Below, one piece after another: positions 1 to 10,703 of a stretch of 20,920 bases of DNA. The notes beneath the pieces were generated by a model. It worked only from the letters and a program-made list of their open reading frames with translations, was not told the origin of the DNA and made no database searches. Within the stretch, counting starts at the first letter, position 1; every line of letters starts with the position of its first letter. A program made the position numbers and the translations under genes. Origin of the DNA: Lichtheimia corymbifera B2541 (lineage: Eukaryota > Mucoromycota > Mucoromycetes > Mucorales > Lichtheimiaceae). The stretch covers positions 1 through 20,920 of the forward strand of contig JNEU01000913.1 in the NCBI GenBank assembly GCA_000697475.1. Reading direction: 5' to 3'.

Positions 1-512
1 CGGGGTCTACCCACTTGACAATGAACAAAAGCCACTTGTCATATAGCATCACGTTTACAGCATATGTAAAAACATAAAGGTGCCTGTATCTCTAAACCTT
101 ACAATGAAGCGTGGGCTCTTCAATCGAACAAAGTTGCTCGGCTGGGTGAAGCGCACCTTGGGTGCAAGTTTCATGATCAACGTCGACGATCCTAGATTTC
201 GCAATGTCACCACCAGCCTCGTCGAAAAAAAATTCGAGGTCGACCTCAAGTTCAACTTTGGCTGGTGGTGACATTGGGTGAATCTGAGATTGTCCACGAC
301 GATCGTGACACTTCTACACAAGGTGCGCTTCACCCCGCCGCGCAACTTTGTTCGATTGAAGAGCCCACGTTTCATTGTAAAATTTTTAGTTATGGGCACC
401 TTTATGTTTTTACATATGCTGTAAGCGTTATGCTATGTGACAAGTGGTCTTTGTTTATTGTCAAGTAGGTTGACCCTGATAGAGCCGAAGATGCAGAGGG
501 GTGGGTTTGTGT
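1..512. repeat. Foldback (palindromic) repeat core 1, both ends of type X
   Basis: The stretch is an imperfect palindrome centred on GAGGTCGACCTC at 236-247. Position 1 pairs roughly with 482, for example tttacagcatatgtaaaaac near 53 against its reverse complement near 405-425. An inner 17-bp perfect stem (caatgtcaccaccagcc at 202-218, its complement at 260-276) surrounds the centre. Both outer ends carry the same module, here called type X (a cacttgtcatatagcat-like string). The right end continues through tagagccgaagatgcagag to about 512, which matches 19058-19098. The left end is cut by the window. Open frames on both strands simply mirror each other, so I do not regard them as genes. Confidence 0.8.
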
Positions 513-540
513 AACACAGGTCATTTGCATGATACTTCCC

Positions 541-972
541 AATGAACAAATGCCACTCTTTATAGAGCATTACGCGTACAGCATAGTAAAACATAAAGAT
601 AGCTGTATCTCTAAACTTCGCAATGAAACGTGGGGTCTACAATCGAACAAAGTTGCGCGGCGGGATGAAGCGCACCTTGTGTAGAAGTGTCACGATCGTC
701 GTGGACAATCTCAGATTCACCCAATGTCACCACCAGCCAAAGTTGAACTTGAGGTCGACCTCTTGGATTTTTTTCGACGAGCCTGGTGGTGACATTGGGC
801 AAATCTGAGAATGGCCACGGCGATCGTGAAACGTCTACACAAGATACTTTCGGCCCTGACGAGCAACTTTGTTCGATTAAAGAGTCCACGTTTCATTGTA
901 AAGTTTATAGATACAGGTATCTTTGTGTTTTACATGTGCTCGCTGTAGCGTGATGGAGTTGCTTTATCCTAG
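541..972. repeat. Foldback repeat core 2, ends X and Y
   Basis: This is a second palindrome centred on GAGGTCGACCTC at 751-762 and clearly related to core 1. Its left end (541-600) is the type X module. Its right end (about 905-972) is a different module, type Y, with tttgtgttttacatgtgct followed by ctgtagcgtgatggagttgc; this also starts the arm at 19328. The core is therefore chimeric at its ends although the inner palindrome is shared. About 28 bp (513-540) separate it from core 1. No coding capacity is supported. Confidence 0.8.
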
Positions 973-1520
973 TGGATGATGTGGCTGCATTAACGGAAAA
1001 ATTGAGAGCTGAGTAAAAAATGCACGTGGTCGTTGCACAAACACGTCCTTGACAGGTTGCTGCACAAATGCATAATGTTGATGGTTGCCTTTAGGAAGGT
1101 ACGCAAGTAAACATCATCCTCCAATAATGAAGGTGTGTGTAGTATGGCAATATCAGCTCCACATCACATTTGGATGTACGTAGGAGAAACCAATTAGTAT
1201 CTGTATGTAAACCGCCTAACCAGCAGTAATCAATTCAATCCAGGAACCACTTTACTTTTCTATTACCCCACCTCGAAGCAATATTATGTATCTAATCCAC
1301 GAGCTACTAAGCTACTACTATCAAAGTCCAATCAATGCGTACTGTAATAAATAAACAATGTTTTACTTCCTATAGCTTTCTAGCTACTTTGGCCACCGTC
1401 GTCGTCGTTGTCGTCGTCGTCCGTCATCATTCGTGCGCGTAATGGTATGTACTCGTACGCGCACCAGGCAACAGTCCTCAATATCCTCCTTGTCACCCAA
1501 TACAGTATCCAAGGCACGCT
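915..1520 (+). repeat. Diverged copy of the arm repeat found at 19328-~19950
   Basis: Long collinear similarity to 19328-~19950 on the same strand is visible by eye. Shared blocks include the gctgcattaacggaaa block, the cttgacaggtt block, gtaggagaa, caattcaat, a cgaagc-atattatgta block and the aaagtccaa block with AT-rich sequence after it. There are many substitutions and small indels, so this copy is much older than the two near-identical arms at the right end. A (GTC/GTT)n microsatellite lies near 1398-1423. Similarity fades after about 1520; weak matches may continue to about 1780. The 75-codon frame present in both right-hand arms is broken here. Confidence 0.75.
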
Positions 1521-2900
1521 AAGCAACCGACCAGGTACACGACAAACAGTCTCATGTAGGTAATCATTGTCGAAATGCAGGGACATGGTTGGTGGTGTGA
1601 CCATTTGTCGTGCACCAAATCATTGGTGCTTCTTGCAGTCGTGTACCACTTTGATTCCAGGACCCTAGATGCTAATCTGCTATATTCGGGGGACCGATAT
1701 CTATGATAGTGGGGCAATAAAAAACGCGTATTTGAAATAGGATACTTCCTGATACGTTCATGATGGAAGCGCAAAATATCGCAATTTGACGTACAGTACA
1801 AGGGAGGCTGGTCATTGTCATTTCAAGCTTCAGAGTGACATGTATGTACGCATACGTATCGAGCAGTGTGAGCATGTATATTGGATTGTAGCTGTAAATG
1901 TAAAGGCGCGCGTGTTACGAACATTGTCAGGTGAAGCAGAGATGGGTGAACCACATAGACTCAACGGGTGCCATTATGCGATTGTATTCTTGGTTACTGC
2001 CGCCATTAACATCTTCACATCCATGGTTGCAAAATAACTGCTGCCTTCTCTTCAATGCCATTCACATCCATCATCATCCTCAGCCTTGTGCACGTGACAC
2101 GATCTACACTTCCTGCAGTACCATTCCCAGATTCCTCATCACTGCACCTGATAGCATCCATCCATCCATAACCATGGCAAATCAAATGTTGGTTGAAAAG
2201 ACCCATGTGATCGCTGCTAATAATATGCTTTCTTTTCCTCGGCTTTTTGTTCAGCACTTGCATGATCACTCTCTATCTCAGGTCAACCAGGTGAAGAACA
2301 CTCATTGTACCACTTCTTTCATTGTGTGATATGTTGCTCTATTATCAAGGTAAGTTCTAATCATCTTGCTTGTTGATGAAGCTCTCCCTTTGATGTAGCT
2401 ACTACCCAAGATGGGTCTGCAAATTTCACTGACTTGACACAAATGCAGACCGATACAGCAGATCCACAACTGAAAAAAATGAAAGCTATTTTGACGTGAT
2501 CAACACCACACACAAAGCCAAGGTAGACACTGAGGTGGGCGTGCTAGTGAAAACTAGTCATTTGACCAGGAGAGCATATCGAAGACGAGTATCAATAATC
2601 ACAGTTTATGATTGTCCATGGCAATGTTATTATTCTCTCTAAGATGTAGAGCTCCTTATCTGTATAAATGCTGTCTCCCCACAAATTGCTTGTCGTATCT
2701 TTCGTTGGATGTCGGACTCGGTTTTTGATTTTGAGCTCAACGGCTGTACGGATCTGCTCCGTAGACGGCCATCTTCCCATGGCTTATCATATAGTATAGG
2801 TGCAGCATATTGATACTGCCGCTACACTATACACATCCGTTCAGTATTAAAGAGTGCAAACAGCAATCATTTATCCGAGAAAGAAGGCAAAAAAAAGGTC
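1521..2900. other. Intergenic stretch without a convincing gene
   Basis: I see no recognisable protein family here. Open frames are short and lack family features. A 62-codon minus-strand frame (2592-2780, starting MGRWPSTEQIR) and a 39-codon plus-strand frame that needs one 49-nt intron (2331-2499) are the only candidates that look mildly gene-like. Neither can be supported without a homology search. The first part may hold eroded repeat sequence continuing from the arm copy that ends near 1520. Confidence 0.5.
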
Positions 2901-3339
2901 AAAATGTGGGGTTCGGCTTCAAAATTACCGCTGGCTGAGTATGTATTGATATCCATGCACTAGTGGGATGGGAGGTTATGCATTGATATATGTACCCATC
3001 ATTATATCGTATATAAGCTTACAATGAGAGAAAGACTTTATCAAATAAATGCATTCATATAAACTACTCTTAGATTGAATAATGACTAACACAAGAGCTG
3101 CATGTATGTGTGAGTGAAAAAGCGGCGACCTTTTTTCATGTAGCACGGGCAGAAAAGCTAAAATGATTTTGGCTTTTTTCAGCTTTACTTTGCTCTTCTC
3201 TTTCTCACTTTCCCTTATCCTAGTGGATTCTCACCCACCCCAAAACATCCTTTCAAGCAAACAAACACTTTCCTTGTACTGGTTTATTCTCGCTTGTCGT
3301 TCCTTTCTTGTCAAAAGTATCCTTCTTGACTGAGCCCTC
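2901..3339 (+). promoter_or_regulatory. Upstream region of the SSD1-like gene
   Basis: The 440 bp before the chosen SSD1 start contain a strong pyrimidine-rich tract (about 3173-3223, with ttttttcagctttactttgc and runs of ctt/tct) ending about 115 bp before the ATG. Such CT tracts are common just upstream of transcription starts in fungal genes. No clear TATA box is seen at the expected distance. This is a positional inference, not a mapped promoter. Confidence 0.4.
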
Positions 3340-6300
3340 ATGGAACACGACCTCGAATCTCTGGAGCATCAAACAGCGCCCGAGAGCACCCGCGGCCTTT
3401 TTGACCCTCCAATGCCTAATGTAAGCACACAATCTACTCATGAGTGAGCAAAGGGCATGCACTTATTGTATATTATAGCCACCTACTTCTTCCAAGAGCA
3501 CTGATAAGCGTCGTTCACTTCAAGTGTTTGGTACTTTGGACAATAGCCGACCGGGCAATAGACCGCCACAACAGCATCAGCAGCAACAGCAGCATGGGCG
3601 AGGACACCAACGTAGTAAGTCCGCCATCACATCCGACATGTTGCCCAATCAAAGTGGTCACCAACGCAACACAAGTTTTGGGTTACATACTCTGGCGGAG
3701 GAAGAGGATGGACAAAGAAGACATGCGGGTGCTGCTGGTGCATCATCCGATGAATCTGTTACAGTGGACTCGTTACAAACCATGATCAATACGTTGAAAT
3801 CTCTTCCTCCTTATTCAAAGGATGAGAATAATGCTGGCTCTCCTTCCACAAGTCGAAGAAATAGCCGTCGATCCATCAGCAGCTTTGGCTTAGCTCCTCA
3901 ACAAGGAAGACGCATGTCCTACAGCAATGGTCGTTCTAGCAATGATAGTGGCATCGATATCCAGGCATTGTTACCTATCCCATCTGAAAGCAAAAAGGCC
4001 AATCGTCGTAGCAGCACTAGCAGTACCAGTATGATGCATATGCGTACCAACAGTACTGGTGATGAGGATGAAGGTGGTTCTATTCTTTCTCGTGAAGCAG
4101 CTCGTGCTGAGGCAGAAGCCAAGTTGATGGGTACATTTTCCAACAACAACAACGGTGCAGCATCACCTGATCCATCAGGTTCATTGTCGTCTTCTCGTCG
4201 TCAGTCGGTTCGCAGTTCCATGTCCAGCGATCTCAGCAAGCGTGTGTCACTACAGTTACCCACCGTCTCTGAGAATGAAGGTCGTTCAGGCAATCGTCGT
4301 ATTTCATTCAACAAGCCACTCAACCTTGGTAACGATACCAACAAATCCATGAATCGTCGTTCCTCTAGAAACTATGATGATTGGCGATCATCCAGTAAGT
4401 TTTTTTTTTTTCTTTTTGGGGTTGGGTGAGGATAGCAAAACAAGATGACATGTCTCACAATGCACGATATACTATAGATCCCTCATCACCTGCTATCCCA
4501 TATTCTCCTCGTTCTGCCAACTATCGCAACTCGTTCAACTTGGTGCCTTTCACTCCCACTCGTGTCAACTTTGCAAGGGATGATGCTAATCCTCATCAAC
4601 GTCGTCCTTTGTTCATTGCTCATTTGCCATTTTCCGCTTTGACACCACTTTTACGTGCTCGTCAATTGGTGCGTGGTCTCCTCAGAGTCAACAAACGCAA
4701 TCGCAGTGATGCTTATGTCTCTTGTGACGAATTGGATTCGGATATCTATATTTGTGGTTCCCGTGATCGTAACAGAGCACTCGAAGGTGATGTGGTTGCT
4801 GTCCGTTTGGTCGATGTCGACAAGGTGCTCCGGGAAAAGAAGGAAAAGGAGGAAGCAAAACTTGCACGCAATCATGGTCATGTCAAGGTGCGTCTTCCTG
4901 ATGAAGAGGATGAGAATGAAATCATCTTTGGTGGTGATGATGAGGTCGATACGGTGAAGCCAAAGTATTGTGGTCTGGTGGTTGCTATTCTTGAACGTGC
5001 AGCAAATCAAGTTTTCTCGGGGTAAGTGCAAGCTCGGTACTTGTGTATGTGTTACGTACCATTAACTCGATGATATGATAGTACATTGCAATTGATGCGA
5101 CCCAATAACAAGCGTGCTCAAGAAGAAAAGGCTGCTGAAGAAGCTCATAAGGCTGAAACGGGTCAAGCACCTGTCAAGGAAGCTCCAAGAATTGTGTGGT
5201 TCAAGGCTACTGATAAGCGTGTTCCATTGATTGCTATTCCTATTGAGCAAGCACCAGCTGACTTTGTGGAGAATAATCATGCTTACACCAATCGCTTGTT
5301 TGTGGTAAGTTGATGGATAGGTCTTTATGGATGGGTCCGTGTATTCATCATCATATTTTGCAGGGTTCAATCAAACGTTGGCCCATTACATCTCTTCATC
5401 CTTTCGGTGCTCTTGAACGCGAATTGGGTTCCATTAATGACATGGATGTTCAAACCAAGGCAATTTTGGCCGACAACAATGTGACGGATACCGAGTTTGC
5501 TGATGCTGTCATGGAATGCCTACCATTCATCCCATACACTATTGATGCCGATACACTTGCAGCACGCCGAAACTTGTGTGAGACCCGCATGTTTACTTTG
5601 ACCTCTGTGGATGATGATGGTAAGAAGGATAAAGGTGGAACATCAGAGATTGGAATGCTAATCTTCCATGCTAGTTCTTGACAATGCTTTGTCTATTCAA
5701 AAGCTCGGTGACGACACATTTGAAATTGGTGTGCACGTGAGTGATGTAACTCATTTCATCAAGCCTCACTCGGCTCTCGACAAGGAAGCTCGTGCACGTG
5801 CTATTCGTGTTCAATTGCTCCACAAATCAGTTCCCATCCTTCCAAAAGAATTGACCGAGCAGGTGACCAACCTTATTCCCAATGAAGAGAGGTAATTTAT
5901 ATTTGGTTGAAATTTGGAAAGTGATAGTCACTGATATCTTCGTGTATAGACTCGCCTTCTCTATTATCTGGAAACTTAGCTCTTCAGGCAAGATCCTCGA
6001 TACATGGTTGGGCAAGACTGTTGTAAAGTATGTAGAGTGGCTTTACTTCATGGGAGAAAGATAAGAAGGTCTAACGAGATATATTTGTTGTAGGTCATGT
6101 GCTCAATTGACTGTGGAGGATGCGCAAAAGGCAATTGATAATCAAGAATTGGATGCGGTTACCAACAAGGAACTACGTGAAGGATTAGTTCAAGATATCG
6201 CAATGCTTTATGACATCGCTCAAAGTCTACATGATGCCCGATTCAAGGATGGTGCCATGTCCCAGATGCGTGACGAATTGACCTTTGAATTTGATGAGAA

Positions 6301-7563
6301 CGGGGAACCTGTCACATTTGGTATCAAGAAGCCCCACGCCTCATCCATGATTATCAAAGAATTCTCCCTTTTGGCAAATCGTTCGGTCGCACAAAAGATA
6401 TCCAGCCAATTCCCAGAACAAGCATTGCTGCGTCGTCATGCACCTCCCAATAAACGCAAGATTGTAAGTAAAGTGGATATCGTTTCCATGGAAACATTGA
6501 ATGCTAATGCACGTTTTTCTTCTAGCGTGAGCTTCAAGAGTATGCACTCAAGAGTCTTGCTGTCCCTGTTGATATTTCGAGTGCCGGTCGTATCGAACGT
6601 GCTATTGAATCGATCAAGGATCCTCAGTTGAGAAAAGTGGTTTCGGTCATTGTACTCAAGACAATGCAGCCACCCAAATACTTTTGCACTGGTACCCTGG
6701 ATATCATGAAATACGCCCATTATGCACTTAATGTGCCATTATTCACCCATTTCACCTCGCCATCAAGCCGTTTTGCTGATATCATTGTACATCGACAATT
6801 GGAAGCTGTATTGACCGGCGAAAAGCGCTTCTATCTTGATCGTGATACAGTACAAAAGCTGGCACAGCATTGCAATGTCAAAAAGGAGGCCGCCTTGTAT
6901 GCACGTGAACAAAGCAGCATGTTGTTTTTGGCCAGCTATTTGAACAAGCGTGGTGTACGTCCAGCTGATGCCTCTCATATTACGGTTGTTCGTCGTGAAG
7001 CTATTATTGTTGCCGTGTTTGATCAATTCTTCGATGTGATGATTCCTGAACTCAATATCCAAAAGCGTATCCACCTTGCCAATTTGCCAACATGGCGTTC
7101 TGAGTTTGACCAACAAGACCGTACATTGACATTGTATTGGACCAAGGGCATGGATACAACTACCGGCAAACAACGTTCATGGAGCATGTCGGATGATGAG
7201 GAAGATGATTTGGATGAGGAGGCTCTTTTGGAGGAAATGCGTGATAGCACAGCCAATGGCGAATCCATCAGTACCAGCTTACAAGAAGTCAACGACAAGC
7301 AGCAACCTTCTTCTTCCCAACAACAACAGCAACAAGAGCCATCGATCACTGCTGCTCCTCCTGCCGTTGTCCCTGAAACAACTCGATCCACCAGCAAAAG
7401 AGCATCCATGGTACATGCTCGTCTTTCTGAGAGCACTGGTTATAGCACTGATCTTGGTTCACAAACAATCAAGGCTCTTGACAAGATCCAAGTGCTTGTC
7501 ACAGTCGAAATGGTCAAGACACCTCCCTTGATCCGTATCCTGGCTGCCAACCCATACGCTTAA
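3340..7563 (+). CDS. SSD1: Ssd1-like RNA-binding protein, RNase II/RNB family, probable pseudonuclease
   Basis: Nine exons: 3340-3420, 3479-4394, 4478-5021, 5082-5304, 5364-5619, 5675-5891, 5950-6027, 6094-6463, 6526-7563. They give about 1240 aa, close to yeast Ssd1 (1250 aa). The first ATG opens exon 1. Intron 2 could instead end at 4435 in the same frame. Residues 1-~370 are low-complexity, rich in Ser, Gln and Arg, with three HxRxxS motifs (H70, H88, H214) fitting NDR/Cbk1 kinase sites. Cold-shock-like RNA-binding sequence starts near R374 (LRVNKRNRSDA, DRNRALEGDVVAV). The RNB domain runs from about 589 and includes EIGVHVSDVTHFI, RLAFSIIW, KSCAQL and HFTSPSSRFADIIVHRQL (from H970). The usual catalytic Asp cluster is mostly lost (T668, V674, D676, N677), as known for Ssd1 proteins, which bind mRNAs of cell-wall genes rather than degrade RNA. 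An acidic and polyQ tract precedes the C-terminal NPYA. Family call is firm; individual splice sites are less so. Confidence 0.93.
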
Positions 7564-8935
7564 AGCGATTCCAGGTCTCTCCAATCTTGTATTTTTCTCC
7601 CTTTCTTCTTCTTCTCTGTATCACTTATTTACCTCTTTTTGTTTACCTTTACAATCTTTGATGATGTATTACTATATACACAGATCTTGTATACCTGCCT
7701 CTTTTTCCCCCAATCTATATTTTGTTTAAACTTGCTCTCGCGTATATAAAGAAAGAAATCGGGCGTGTGTGCGATCGTTTTACTGTATGATCTATTGTCG
7801 CTATTTCAACAAGTGTACAAAGGAAAGGGATATAACGGGAATAGTAGGTGAAGAAATCCGATAAAGGATGGACCAGCTAGAGGATGGGAAAGAGTGTAGC
7901 CAAACGATTGGATTGGGATAAAAGTAATGTGATGTTAGTATTCATAACCGTATCCACTCCTTTATCGTCTTCTACTTACCTTCTTGTAAGGATGGAAGGT
8001 TGCTTCCCCGGTTAAGGCACAGCCCCCCATACGCAAGTAGGGTGCTAACCCAGGACCATCAGCGCGATATATAGAATTTTTACTTCATCTACCACCTGAC
8101 TGGCGGAAGCGCTTGACATTAAGGAAAACAGAAAGCGAGATGAGGAGGCCACTAGCTACACTTGATATGTTGCAATAAGTATATGGTGAAACAAAACTAA
8201 AATGAATACACAATACGAAACCCTCGGAGACGATGTGTGTGATAAAAGTGGCCTTATGTAGAGGAGTTAGACGGACCGACTCCATAATTTTTATATGTAT
8301 CACAAAGGGTCCATCAAGGAGCACAGCCAAATGACATTAGTCACCTATAATGAGCACTTCAAGTGGTAAAGCAATGAAGTGAGCTACATAGATGAATGCA
8401 AGAATACCCTCATTCTGGGATCACATAATAAAGACTATCCTTGAGACTTACCAAAGGCCGCTGATGGTGATATGAATACAAGTAGAAAGAAAGGGCGTAT
8501 GATAGTGTTGGTGACAACAGCCTTGTTTATATGTGAGTGGGCGTGGGATTGTTGTCATGATGGATCGAACTGATAAAATGGCCATGCGTCATCTTGAAGT
8601 ACTGAGTCGAAGTGATGGGAAAGTAACATTTGATAGATCCATCTGCGGAAAAGTGTAGTTGACATAATATGTCCGTACACGTTCTATACAAAAGGACATG
8701 GTGAAGCGTGTAGCATCTGATGCCGAGGATCACTATGCTCACATGCGATTGCCACCTCATATACAATAATCCCTCAAGCTATGGTATTTCCAAATAAAAC
8801 GAATTTATTATGCACATCTAGAATGATAAGAATGCTGAGTTACACAATCAAAGATCGGCTTGGAAGAAGCACTTGTTTTTCCGCTTAAACTACTCGCGAC
8901 AATAGCGACATTGTCCATTGGTCTCCAATAAGCTC
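7564..8935. other. Intergenic region between SSD1 and the GT49 gene
   Basis: 1.37 kb without a supported gene. The first 200 bp are T/C-rich (tttttctccctttcttcttc and similar) and probably hold the SSD1 3' UTR; I see no clean AATAAA there. The remainder contains only short open frames with no family features. A compact GC-rich hairpin at 8010-8050 stands out and is listed separately. The last 100 bp presumably hold the GT49 promoter, but no TATA box is clear. Confidence 0.6.
8010..8050. other. GC-rich hairpin in AT-rich intergenic DNA
   Basis: The sides ggtta..gcac (8010-8020, with a 2-nt bulge) and gtgctaacc (8042-8050) pair to give about nine base pairs around a loop with a C-rich run (ccccccat) and tacgcaagtaggg. 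Surrounding DNA is AT-rich. It has no tRNA B box on either strand, so a tRNA is unlikely. It could be part of a small RNA, a dispersed repeat, or chance. Function unknown. Confidence 0.35.
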
Positions 8936-10703
8936 ATGAATAGGCGCCCAAGCACCTCACGAGCATCGTCACCAGCAAACAGTGGAGGTGTCGACAAACT
9001 CAATAAGCGCCATTTCCCTTCTATTCGTCGTCATTACCAGCAACCCGAGATTGTCACGACAGCACCCATCGCTCGACCATGGCCATTGTCTTCAAGATTC
9101 TGGATAGTCATGGCAACGCTCTTTGTCATTGTATTCTGGCGCGCATTGACACGGTCACCACCTGCTCACCTTTATCCTCGGGTACCGTTACGTGACCAAC
9201 CACCCTATGATACACTACTTGAGAAGCGACACTGTACAGCAACCGTATGCGACGTGTTTGGTCAATGCACACAGTGGCAGCCGCATCGTGACGACCATGA
9301 AGCATCGTTATTACAAGGTGTGATGGATAATGTGGCTACCATTGATTTGGATCTTGGATGTGAATTATTGGTGAAATCAGCCAACGGTACTTGGATGACG
9401 CTATCACATGGCACCACAGATTGTCGTCAACATGGTTGCCAGGATATCGTGGATATGGATCTTAGAGGTAAGCAAAAAAGCTCAAGGGATTGGATCTTAA
9501 GTGCTTGATCTGACAACATCTTCTACGTGCAGGTGATTTATACATTCTCGTATCTCAGCTCAAGCAAATCATGGATGGTAAGCATAACATCAGAAATGAA
9601 ATACATGCATTGTTTGGCTAATGATTATAAAACAGATCCAGTATACAGAAATCAACAAGTGGTGGTATCCTATACGGGTGATCAAGTTGTCAATACTACG
9701 CTGGATGTCACATTGATCTCACAATTCTCGGTCAACCGCCTTGATGTATTTACTCAAGTTCTTGATGCTTGGCCAGGTCCTATATCGATTGCCACGTAAG
9801 CCTATTTTTTGATCAAGGAAACGCCTGTTGCTCTAATATTATTCGAATAGATACCTTACAGAACCTGATCACGCTGCTGAACTCAAATCATTCTTTGCTA
9901 TTCCTTCCAACATGTACTTGTATTCACGTGTCAATATGGTGTTTGTCAAGCCCGATTACAGTCATCCCGATCGATTGAAATACCCCATCAATCATTTGCG
10001 CAATCTTGCCCTTGGTGTCTCGAGTACTTCGCACGTGTTTGTCATGGATGCTGATTTTGTTCCTTCCAAGGAGCTATATACCCAAGCATGCAATGATCTT
10101 GCACCCGTTGTCCCTATTGACGATGAGGATCGTGTCGCTATGGTGATCCCCTGCTATGCCATTGTAGAATCACACAAGGATGATCCATTCCCAAGCAGTA
10201 CACAAGAGCTCAAGGAACGTATTAAGGAAGGCGTTGCTTACATTACGGATCCAGGAAGTGGTCATGGCCCAACACTAGCCGTTCCCATGGCACTTGCTTC
10301 GTATGGTAACAAGGATGACCTGTTTTATGAAGTGTGCTACGAATCACAATGGGAGCCTTATTATATCGTGGCACGTGAGGTGGCACCCTTATATGATGCA
10401 CGATTCAGGAACCAAGGAGGTGACAAGCAATCGCATGCCTTGCAATTGAATGCGCTTGGATTCAAGTTTATGGTGAGCCGTGAAGGATTCATTCTGCACA
10501 AGGATCATCCAAAAATGGTATGGCCAGGTGGTGGCTTCAGTCAATCCCAAAAGGCGCCGACACAATGGAACTATTTTGAGGAATTCATGCGGGAAATGGA
10601 GGGTCTTTATGGCAGCAACGTACGATGGCCACGTGGATGTGCCGCTAATGCTATTGGATGGCAAGTGCAACAACGAAGTCCTTTGGGTATTGTGGCTGAT
10701 TAA
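8936..10703 (+). CDS. Glycosyltransferase family 49 (LARGE/B4GAT1-like), type II membrane protein
   Basis: Four exons: 8936-9467, 9533-9577, 9636-9795, 9851-10703, giving about 529 aa. The start is the first in-frame ATG. The N-terminus is basic (residues 1-54), followed by one short hydrophobic anchor (about F55-W68, WIVMATLFVIVFW), the layout of a Golgi type II enzyme with a lumenal catalytic domain. GT49-type features: GDLYIL after intron 1, WPGPISIATYL spanning intron 3, KYPINHLRNLAL, then VFVMDADFVPS with the metal-binding DxD at D312-D314, and a C-terminal half with GHGPTLAVP, YIVAREVAPLYDARF and GFILHKDHPK. In animals GT49 enzymes transfer glucuronic acid (B4GAT1; the second domain of LARGE). 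The fungal acceptor is not known to me; a glucuronosyltransferase role is an inference. Family assignment is strong, substrate weak. Confidence 0.88.

Noticed and set aside
55..889. Several 60-114 codon frames on both strands in the left palindromes
   Set aside because: They mirror each other across the palindrome centres and encode similar peptides on both strands, as any palindrome does; no family features or splice logic.
2592..2780. 62-codon minus-strand frame starting MGRWPSTEQIR
   Set aside because: Non-repetitive and starts with ATG, but short, unrecognised and with no supporting promoter or splice context.
4395..4435. Alternative short form of SSD1 intron 2 ending at 4435
   Set aside because: Keeps frame but would be only 41 nt and lacks a branch-like sequence; the acceptor at 4477 after gtctcacaatgcac is preferred, though not certain.
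7023..7436. 137-codon minus-strand frame rich in Ser and Cys
   Set aside because: Antisense shadow of the acidic and polyQ part of SSD1.
8000..8060. tRNA gene
   Set aside because: Hairpin is present but there is no B box (GGTTCRANNCC) or cloverleaf on either strand.
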